Shown: positions 1 to 4,444 of the stretch, in pieces
How positions within the stretch are numbered: the first letter of the stretch is position 1
Layout of the letters: every line of letters starts with the position of its first letter
From: Acidobacteriota bacterium
GTDB taxonomy: Bacteria > Acidobacteriota > Blastocatellia > Pyrinomonadales > Pyrinomonadaceae
Assembly (NCBI GenBank): GCA_024640445.1
Contig: JAHEEZ010000230.1
Location: forward strand, 1 to 5,549
Reading direction: 5' to 3'
DNA: 5,549 nucleotides
Position numbers and translations under genes: made by a program
Notes under the pieces: model-generated
Seen by the model: the letters and a program-made list of their open reading frames with translations, nothing else
What the model was told of the DNA's origin: nothing
The model's database searches: none

Positions 1-107
1 AGCACTATTCGCTTTCCCGCCCGCCTCTCGACGGCAACCCTTGCCACGAGGCGGTTGCGCTCCAGCACGGGCGCCTGTTCGACCGGTATGTGTTCCGCTC
101 TCATCAT
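1..107 (-). CDS. rfaE2: D-glycero-beta-D-manno-heptose 1-phosphate adenylyltransferase, N-terminal 35 codons (partial)
   Basis: Only the first 35 codons are in the window; the gene continues past position 1. The peptide begins MMRAEHIPVEQ and ends RRAGKRIV, followed by the first two bases of a leucine codon. That is where RfaE2/HldE-C proteins enter the first strand, just before the nucleotidyltransferase signature (V/L-x-N-G-x-F-D-x-x-H), which would lie just outside the window. The family transfers AMP from ATP to heptose-1-phosphate, giving ADP-heptose for the LPS core in the cytoplasm. Identity rests mainly on context, since the gene directly follows rfaE1. The rfaE1 stop TGA (111-109) is one base away from two consecutive ATG codons (107-105 and 104-102), so translational coupling is likely; no independent Shine-Dalgarno is visible. 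Start choice between the two ATGs is open. The functional assignment is inferred because the catalytic motif is not visible. Confidence 0.75.
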   Translation of the reverse strand, partial: MMRAEHIPVEQAPVLERNRLVARVAVERRAGKRIV

Positions 108-108
108 C

Positions 109-1116
109 TCAAGAAGGATTCGCCGCCGAACCTGTTGGGGGCGCTTCCGCGATCAGCCTTTCTACTTCCCTGACCGATGCCGTCGCCGTTCCCCGCTTCA
201 TTACAACCACCGCGCCGGCGTAGTTGGCCAGACGCGCGGCATTCTCAAAGCCGAGTCCCGAAGCGATGCCGAGCGTGTATGCGGCGATCACGGTATCGCC
301 GGCACCGGTCACGTCAACCGGCTCAGTCGAACCCACGACCGCGATCGAAAGCGGGTCCCGCTCTTTTTCGATCAGGAGCATGCCCTTGTTTCCGCGCGTG
401 ACCAGCAGCGCCTCCAGCCCCATCCGCTCACGCAGGCCTTCGCAATCCTCTTCGGAAAAACCGCTCCCCAGGATCTGCTCGACCTCTTCCTGGTTCGGAG
501 TCGCTGAGGTGGCGTCTTTGAATTCTGCAAGCCTTGTCCGCGAGTCAACGACCAAAGGGATCCCGAATCGGCCGGCCGCCTCCGAGCAGCATCGCGCCAC
601 TGCCGGAGTCGCGGTCCCGTACGAATAATCCGAGAGTATTATTGCGTCCGCCGATCTCGCGGCATCGCGGATGGAGTCTAGGATCTGGGCTTCTGCCGGG
701 CCCTCGAGATCTGGGCTCCCTTCGTAGTCGATCCTTATCAGCTGCTGGCGCGGCGCGTAATGATGTCCTGCAAGAACCCTTATCTTTGTGGTCGTTTCCC
801 TTCCCTCGACGCCCAGAAGACGGTCGGTCTGGACACCCGCACTTTCGAGCGCCTCTGCAAGGCGTTTCCCGTTCGCGTCCTTTCCGGTTACACCGATCAG
901 AACCGCCTCGCCGCCAAGCGAGGCTACGTTCGCCGCCGCGTTCGCGGCTCCACCCGGAAGAGTTTCGGTTTCATCGTGCCGCAAAATGAAAACAGGCGCC
1001 TCCCTTGAGACGCGCCCGATAGTTCCGCGCAGAAACTGATCCGCGACCGGATCGCCTACAACGACGATTCGTTTCCCGGCAAACCCTTTTCTCAATGTTT
1101 CGTCGAACGCTTCCAT
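109..1116 (-). CDS. rfaE1: D-glycero-beta-D-manno-heptose-7-phosphate kinase (RfaE1, PfkB/ribokinase family)
   Basis: A complete 335-residue PfkB-family sugar kinase. It phosphorylates D-glycero-D-manno-heptose 7-phosphate at C1 with ATP, an early step of ADP-heptose synthesis for LPS. Visible signatures: VVVGDPVADQFLRG (18-31) with the substrate Asp; GRVSREAPVFI (34-44), matching the S-R-I-S-P-E-A-P-V segment of E. coli HldE; the glycine motif PGGAANAAANVASLGG (54-69); QQLIRIDYE (124-132), which is specific to the HldE kinase branch; LSDYSYG (161-167); and the ATP/anion-hole motif DVTGAGDTVIAAY (268-280) with Asp274 as catalytic base. Length fits a stand-alone kinase domain; the adenylyltransferase half of HldE is a separate downstream gene, rfaE2. 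The ATG at 1116 was chosen because the core begins about 15 residues later. An upstream in-frame ATG at 1185 lies inside the terminator of the preceding gene and is rejected. GTG at 1119 is an alternative. No clear Shine-Dalgarno precedes any of them. Confidence 0.93.
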   Translation of the reverse strand: MEAFDETLRKGFAGKRIVVVGDPVADQFLRGTIGRVSREAPVFILRHDETETLPGGAANAAANVASLGGEAVLIGVTGKDANGKRLAEALESAGVQTDRLLGVEGRETTTKIRVLAGHHYAPRQQLIRIDYEGSPDLEGPAEAQILDSIRDAARSADAIILSDYSYGTATPAVARCCSEAAGRFGIPLVVDSRTRLAEFKDATSATPNQEEVEQILGSGFSEEDCEGLRERMGLEALLVTRGNKGMLLIEKERDPLSIAVVGSTEPVDVTGAGDTVIAAYTLGIASGLGFENAARLANYAGAVVVMKRGTATASVREVERLIAEAPPTGSAANPS

Positions 1117-1150
1117 CACGATAATTGCGAATGTTACAGGAAGTTCCGGC

Positions 1151-1187
1151 AAAGAAAAAGGTTGGAGTCCGCGTTCGGCCTCCAACC
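1151..1187 (-). terminator. Strong intrinsic (Rho-independent) terminator of the FG-GAP protein gene
   Basis: Read on the minus strand, GGTTGGAG (1187-1180) pairs perfectly with CTCCAACC (1167-1160). Inside that 8-bp stem, after one G-A mismatch, CCG pairs with CGG around an AACG tetraloop. A T-rich tract, TTTTTCTTT (1159-1151), follows directly. The hairpin begins 23 nt after the stop codon of the gene ending at 1211, as expected for its terminator. It also ends only about 35 nt before the rfaE1 start. Confidence 0.88.
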
Positions 1188-1210
1188 CTTCAATTCATAT
1201 CTGCCAACTT

Positions 1211-2176
1211 CTAGTGCGTGTCGTAGCTCGCAACCGGGAAGTCGTTCGGCGAACCCCATTGAACCACGCTCAGGCCGCTGTCGGAACTGCGAAGGACATA
1301 GAATGTACCGTCGCTGTCACGCCATACGCCGACATCCGTCTTTCCGTCGCCGTCATAGTCGTTCTGGACGTTCAGGTCCGTTCCGGTGTTACCGAAGCTG
1401 ACTGACTGCACTCCACTGTCCGAACTTCGCAGTATGTACCACACAAGGTTGTCCTGCGCTGTGGCGCCTTCACGAACTACCGCAAAGTCCGTCTTCCCGT
1501 CGCCATCGTAATCTCCAGGAACGACCAGGTCGTTGCTGATGCCCCAGGGTACAACAGAAAGCCCGGCATCGCTGCTGCGCCATGCGTAGAACGTCGCCTG
1601 ACTAGTGGGAGTAGCGCCCGGACGCTGTACTGCGAAATCGAATGTTCCGTCACCATCATAATCACCCGGCGCCGTGAAATCGGTCGAGAGGCCAAACTGA
1701 AAGGCTATAAGGCCCTGGTCGCTGCTCTTAAACACGTACCATGTCATTTGGCCGTTCGAGCGGCGTACGACTGCCTGGTCGGTCTTGCCGTCCCCGTCAA
1801 AGTCGCGGGCTACCGGCTCGTCGCCGGTGATACCGAACTGGATTGCGTTGAAAGAACCGTCAGAACTGTTCAGCCAGTACCACACCCCGTCGGAATCTCG
1901 CCATACCGCAATGTCTCCCTTGCCGTCGCCGTCATAGTCGCCGGGCGCCATGTAATCCGAATTAGCAAGTCCGAACTGCTGAAACACGAAGCCACCGTCA
2001 TTAAGGACATACCAGACATTGTTGCTCGGCCTGAAAACCATGTAGTCAGCCTTGTCGTTGCCGTCAAGATCGATGGCGTCTCTTAGTTTCGCCTGACCAA
2101 AGGCAGACGAAAAGGGGAGCGCCAGACAAGCCGAAAGCACGGATAGCTTGAGAAAATTTGAAAGAAACTTATTCAT
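1211..2176 (-). CDS. Secreted FG-GAP/VCBS-like Asp-loop repeat protein (predicted beta-propeller)
   Basis: A 321-residue exported protein made almost wholly of one repeat. The N-terminus has Lys3 and Lys10, a hydrophobic core at about 11-24, and an A-F-G/Q-A boundary typical of signal peptidase I, with cleavage near residue 27-29. Six Ca2+-type Asp loops follow at residues 36-44, 80-88, 125-133, 172-180, 222-230 and 273-281. The consensus is D-Y-D-G-D-G-K-T-D; the first is degenerate (DLDGNDKAD). Each is followed by A-V-x-R-x-S-D-G-x-W-Y-x-L-x-S-S-D and an F/W-G turn. This matches FG-GAP/VCBS propeller blades, which bind Ca2+ and usually mediate surface or protein contacts; no enzymatic residues are evident. 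Blades 4 and 5 share an inserted GAT segment, suggesting recent duplication. The ATG is supported by AGGA nine bases upstream. Specific partner or ligand unknown. Confidence 0.88.
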   Translation of the reverse strand: MNKFLSNFLKLSVLSACLALPFSSAFGQAKLRDAIDLDGNDKADYMVFRPSNNVWYVLNDGGFVFQQFGLANSDYMAPGDYDGDGKGDIAVWRDSDGVWYWLNSSDGSFNAIQFGITGDEPVARDFDGDGKTDQAVVRRSNGQMTWYVFKSSDQGLIAFQFGLSTDFTAPGDYDGDGTFDFAVQRPGATPTSQATFYAWRSSDAGLSVVPWGISNDLVVPGDYDGDGKTDFAVVREGATAQDNLVWYILRSSDSGVQSVSFGNTGTDLNVQNDYDGDGKTDVGVWRDSDGTFYVLRSSDSGLSVVQWGSPNDFPVASYDTH

Positions 2177-2182
2177 TTATTG

Positions 2183-2189
2183 TTTTCCT
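2183..2189 (-). promoter_or_regulatory. Shine-Dalgarno of the FG-GAP protein gene
   Basis: The minus strand reads AGGAAAA at 2189-2183, leaving nine bases between AGGA and the ATG at 2176. It is the clearest ribosome-binding site in the window and fixes this start. Confidence 0.7.
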
Positions 2190-2198
2190 GGATTCTTA

Positions 2199-2235
2199 CA
2201 AAATCGAACGGGGCCTTCCAACGAACCGCATTTTG
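2199..2235 (-). repeat. Inverted repeat in the 5' leader of the FG-GAP protein gene
   Basis: On the minus strand CAAAAT (2235-2230) is perfectly complementary to ATTTTG (2204-2199), with a 25-nt loop in which a further CGG/CCG pairing is possible. If the promoter at 2275-2246 is real, this hairpin starts a few bases after the transcription start, where a stem could protect the mRNA 5' end. It lies well upstream of the ribosome-binding site. The stem is short and AT-rich, so it may be chance. Confidence 0.3.
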
Positions 2236-2245
2236 CAGAATTTCA

Positions 2246-2275
2246 AATATAATCATTTTCGAACGACCTTTGCAA
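2246..2275 (-). promoter_or_regulatory. Predicted sigma70-type promoter of the FG-GAP protein gene
   Basis: On the minus strand the -35 candidate is TTGCAA (2275-2270) and the -10 candidate is TATATT (2251-2246), matching five of six -10 consensus bases, separated by 18 bp. A TG dinucleotide lies just upstream of the -10 box. Transcription would start near 2239, giving a leader of about 63 nt before the ATG at 2176. The promoter implies the propeller gene can be expressed independently of the protease gene ahead of it. Confidence 0.55.
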
Positions 2276-2362
2276 GAAATTGTTCGTGATTGTCAGGATC
2301 GTTCCCGCCGCCTTCGGCTCGATATTTGTCGAGAATGGCGATTTAGACGCAGACACTTTCAC

Positions 2363-2383
2363 AAAAGTTGGAAAACGCTCCAA
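2363..2383 (-). terminator. Weak possible intrinsic terminator downstream of the protease gene
   Basis: The minus strand reads TTGGA (2383-2379), a GCGTTT loop, TCCAA (2372-2368), then CTTTT (2367-2363). The stem is only five base pairs and the T-run only four, so termination would be inefficient if it occurs. It is the best candidate in the 238-bp gap between the protease stop and the next gene; two other small hairpins at 2307-2333 have no T-run. Confidence 0.25.
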
Positions 2384-2400
2384 TTACAATCAATTACAAG
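2381..2400. repeat. Tandem 10-bp direct repeat between the protease and FG-GAP genes
   Basis: The plus strand holds two head-to-tail copies of CAATTACAA followed by T or G (2381-2390 and 2391-2400), so the units repeat once per helical turn. The repeat begins 14 bp beyond the protease stop and lies about 105 bp upstream of the predicted -35 box of the propeller gene. Direct repeats at helical spacing can be regulator sites, but nothing here identifies a regulator. Confidence 0.45.
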
Positions 2401-2414
2401 TCCTCCAGATACGT

Positions 2415-4004
2415 TCAATTATTGTTCCCCCGTGATTGAACAACGGCGACCTCCTGCCCGGCGATCGTTATCGAGCCCGAACGCGTTATTGTGGGATTCA
2501 GGGTCACCCGGAACCGCACCTCGCCGGGACCGCGAAGGTCCCTCTCCGACATAGGAATTATCCACCTGTCCCCGCTTCTAACCGAAAACCCGCAATTTGC
2601 CGGCGCGCTTACACTTACAGTGAAGAAACCGCCCTTCGTCGGTGCCGTAATGGATTTGTCAGAAAGTGAATAAGTGCAGACAGTTTGATTCGCCAGCGCG
2701 GCTGAAACGTTCAGGCGGCCACCCGAACCGACAAGGCCCGACCAACCAGCCAGCGTATCGACAGAATTCATTAGCGTCGCCTTCAGCGAAAGATTTGTAA
2801 GCGAAGGGTTGTGCGAAGAAAGAAGAGCCGCAGCCCCTGAAACGTGAGGAGCCGCCATCGAGGTCCCGCTCTTGGTTCCGTACAAACCGGATGTCATCAC
2901 GGTACTGAGTATTGAAGAGCCCGGTGCGGCAAGATCGACACTCAACGGACCATAGTTCGAGAATCCGGACCGGGCGTCGGTCGAGGTCGAAGATGCCACC
3001 GTTATTATGCCTGGAAGGTCATAGCTCCCCGGATACGAGGGATTCAGGTCGACGTTTGACGCGTCGTTCCCGGCGGAAAAGACGTTCAGCACCCCCGCGT
3101 TTGCCAGCGCTTCCAGCGCCTCCATTGTCGCCTGGTCATACCCGCAGGCCTCGTCGCAGCCTCCGTAGCTGTTGTTCGTGACGCGTATGTTCTCGCCGCG
3201 CCCGCGCATCATCCGTACGTAGTTGTAGGCGTTGATCAGCATCGCCGAGGTAGTGCCGAAACCTGTGGAGTCGTAGATCTTGACCGCCATCACGCGGACG
3301 TTCCAGTTCACTCCGACAACTCCGAGGCCATTGTTTCCCGCCGCACCTATGATCCCGGCCACGTGGGTACCGTGTCCGTACTCGTCGAGCGGGTCTGCGT
3401 CGCCGAAGAAGAAATCGTAGCCGTAGTGATCGTCGATGTATCCGTTCGCGTCGTCGTCGATACCGTTTCCCGGCGTTTCGCCTGAGTTGGTCCACATATT
3501 CGCGGCGAGGTCTTCATGTGTGTATTGAATCCCCGTGTCGATGACCGCGACGATGGTCGAACTGCTGCCGGTTTCGATGTCCCACGCCGCGGGAGCCGAG
3601 ATCTTCGTCATCCCCCAAAGTTCGGAAAACCTGGTGTCGTCGGGGGTGACCTGCAGATGGTAGTAATAGTTCGGCTGTGCCGCCTCAACAAACGGAAACG
3701 AGGCGAATTGCGCTTCACCCATCCTTACCGTCGTTTTTTCGGGCAGTTTCATCCTCATCCAACCGGTGTCTCCAAGTTTCTCAAGCAGCTGCGAACCCGT
3801 ACTCCTGGCGAGTTCGGTTAGCCTTGCCTGAGGTTCGCCGGCCTTCAGCTTGATAAGCAGTTCGCCCCCGGCAAATGTCTTTTGCGTTAACTGTGCATTC
3901 GCGATCACCGAAAGGGCGAGCATTGCGGCTATCGCAGCAACTAAAAAGGCCGACTTCGGCGCGGCATCACGATCACAGTGCTGTTTGATGTGGAAAAAAG
4001 ACAT
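2415..4004 (-). CDS. Secreted subtilisin-like serine protease (S8 family) with prodomain and BACON-like C-terminal domain
   Basis: A 529-residue exported endopeptidase. The signal peptide has an 18-residue polar start, a hydrophobic core at 19-35 and an A-N-A/Q cleavage site after residue 37. Residues about 47-117 (GELLIKLKAGEPQ to NYYYH) look like an I9/fervidolysin-type prodomain, which in this family aids folding and inhibits the enzyme until cleaved. The catalytic domain has all expected residues: Asp156 in VAVIDTGIQ, His211 in HGTHVAG, oxyanion Asn313 in SAGND and Ser382 in GTSMAAPH. An acidic GNGIDDDANGYIDD insert (179-192) resembles the calcium-binding loop of secreted S8 enzymes. Cys283 and Cys287 may form a disulfide. 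Residues about 443-525 form a BACON-like beta domain (C443, C471, W481) ending in V-V-Q-S. ATG at 4004 was chosen because it sits just before the signal peptide; longer frames run into tRNA-His. Its only SD-like GAGG abuts the ATG. Substrate unknown. Confidence 0.92.
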   Translation of the reverse strand: MSFFHIKQHCDRDAAPKSAFLVAAIAAMLALSVIANAQLTQKTFAGGELLIKLKAGEPQARLTELARSTGSQLLEKLGDTGWMRMKLPEKTTVRMGEAQFASFPFVEAAQPNYYYHLQVTPDDTRFSELWGMTKISAPAAWDIETGSSSTIVAVIDTGIQYTHEDLAANMWTNSGETPGNGIDDDANGYIDDHYGYDFFFGDADPLDEYGHGTHVAGIIGAAGNNGLGVVGVNWNVRVMAVKIYDSTGFGTTSAMLINAYNYVRMMRGRGENIRVTNNSYGGCDEACGYDQATMEALEALANAGVLNVFSAGNDASNVDLNPSYPGSYDLPGIITVASSTSTDARSGFSNYGPLSVDLAAPGSSILSTVMTSGLYGTKSGTSMAAPHVSGAAALLSSHNPSLTNLSLKATLMNSVDTLAGWSGLVGSGGRLNVSAALANQTVCTYSLSDKSITAPTKGGFFTVSVSAPANCGFSVRSGDRWIIPMSERDLRGPGEVRFRVTLNPTITRSGSITIAGQEVAVVQSRGNNN

Positions 4005-4026
4005 CCTCGGAATCCCGTAACGGCAG

Positions 4027-4055
4027 ATAAGAACTTTGACGGACAAAGCGGGCAA
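4027..4055 (-). promoter_or_regulatory. Weak candidate promoter of the protease gene
   Basis: On the minus strand TTGCCC (4055-4050) and TCTTAT (4032-4027), each four of six consensus bases, are 17 bp apart between tRNA-His and the protease start. Initiation near 4020 would leave a leader of about 16 nt. Readthrough from the tRNA transcript is the alternative. Confidence 0.3.
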
Positions 4056-4076
4056 GGACATTGAGAGGAAATAAAA

Positions 4077-4153
4077 TGGGGCGGCTAGAGGGATTCGAAC
4101 CCTCGACATCTTGAACCACAATCAAGCGCTCTAACCACTGAACTATAGCCGCC
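4077..4153 (-). tRNA. tRNA-His (anticodon GUG), CCA encoded
   Basis: Full cloverleaf on the minus strand. The acceptor GCGGCTA (4152-4146) pairs with TAGCCGC (4087-4081). The extra G-1 characteristic of tRNA-His (4153) faces the discriminator C (4080), and the 3' CCA (4079-4077) is encoded. The anticodon stem CTTGA/TCAAG encloses loop TTGTGGT with anticodon GTG at 4119-4117. The T arm is GAGGG-TTCGAAT-CCCTC. The G-1:C73 pair is the known identity element for histidyl-tRNA synthetase and confirms the assignment independently of the anticodon. It lies 92 bp downstream of tRNA-Arg and 72 bp upstream of the protease start. Confidence 0.97.
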
Positions 4154-4196
4154 GCAAACTTGTTGGCGCTCATCCGGAACCAAAGGCCCGAACGGC

Positions 4197-4216
4197 AAAA
4201 AAGCATTATAAATGCT
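4197..4216 (-). promoter_or_regulatory. Palindrome with T-run and embedded TATAAT between the two tRNAs (terminator or tRNA-His promoter)
   Basis: The minus strand carries AGCATT-TAT-AATGCT (4216-4202), a perfect 6-bp stem with a three-base loop, running into a six-T tract (4202-4197). This is the layout of a small intrinsic terminator 30 nt beyond tRNA-Arg. The same bases contain a perfect -10 hexamer TATAAT (4210-4205), with only a weak -35 (TTTGTT) 17 bp upstream. As a promoter it would start tRNA-His transcription near 4198 with a leader of about 45 nt. The sequence alone does not decide between the two readings. Confidence 0.5.
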
Positions 4217-4245
4217 GAGCCTGAAATAACAAACCTTAAAAAGTA

Positions 4246-4319
4246 TGCTCCCGGCACGGCTCGAACGTGCGACCCTCGGTTTAGAAGACCGATGCTCTAT
4301 CCTGCTGAGCTACGGGAGC
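4246..4319 (-). tRNA. tRNA-Arg (anticodon UCU), CCA not encoded
   Basis: Full cloverleaf on the minus strand. The acceptor GCTCCCG (4319-4313) pairs with CGGGAGC (4253-4247), with discriminator A at 4246. The D arm is GCTC/GAGC. The anticodon stem TCGGT/ACCGA encloses loop CTTCTAA with anticodon TCT at 4285-4283. The T arm is GCACG-TTCGAGC-CGTGC. It reads AGA/AGG codons. The bases after the discriminator are TAC, so CCA must be added after transcription, unlike the neighbouring tRNA-His. Confidence 0.97.
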
Positions 4320-4345
4320 ATAAGGCAAAATAATAACACGCCCCA

Positions 4346-4374
4346 ATTATCAAATTCCATCGATCAATGATCAA
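4346..4374 (-). promoter_or_regulatory. Predicted tRNA-Arg promoter with GC-rich discriminator
   Basis: On the minus strand the -35 is TTGATC (4374-4369) and the -10 is GATAAT (4351-4346), five of six consensus bases, with an ideal 17-bp spacer. The bases after the -10 are TGGGGCG, a GC-rich discriminator typical of stable-RNA promoters under stringent control. Initiation near 4339 gives a leader of about 19 nt before the tRNA. A second TTGATC at 4367-4362 overlaps the spacer. The 125-bp gap from the cmk stop to the tRNA shows no convincing cmk terminator. Confidence 0.55.
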
Positions 4375-4444
4375 TTGGCTGCGCTTCATGCGAACACCGC
4401 TCACAGTTTTCGGCTCCCGGCCATGAATGGGCGGGCTAAACAGT

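Noticed and set aside
55..989. Several plus-strand open frames over rfaE1.
   Set aside because: Their translations are Arg/Pro/Ser-rich shadows of a well-supported kinase gene, without recognisable motifs.
1117..1185. A 23-residue N-terminal extension of RfaE1 from an ATG at 1185.
   Set aside because: That ATG lies in the stem of the upstream gene's terminator, and the extra residues precede the normal kinase start.
2307..2333. Two small adjacent hairpins (GCCG/CGGC and CTCGA/TCGAG).
   Set aside because: Stems are only 4-5 bp and no T-tract follows on either strand.
2413..2441. Perfect 7-bp inverted repeat GTTCAAT/ATTGAAC across the protease stop codon.
   Set aside because: The loop is 15 nt, the stem AT-rich and no T-run follows, so it is not a credible terminator; it may be chance.
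2180..2554. A 124-codon plus-strand frame over the intergenic region and the protease 3' end.
   Set aside because: Half of it is antisense to the BACON-like domain, no ribosome site precedes it, and the translation resembles nothing I recognise.
4005..4121. A 39-residue N-terminal extension of the protease, starting inside tRNA-His.
   Set aside because: Its first residues are a translation of the tRNA-His 3' half, and the next stretch lacks conserved character; the signal peptide begins properly at 4004.
3973..4257. A 94-codon minus-strand frame over the tRNA spacer and tRNA-His.
   Set aside because: It translates the tRNA itself and overlaps the protease signal sequence in another frame.
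4414..4424. GCCGGGAGC near the cmk end, shared with the tRNA-Arg 3' end, as a possible integration repeat.
   Set aside because: It is a nine-base match on the upstream side of the tRNA, with no integrase or foreign DNA between; chance is more likely.
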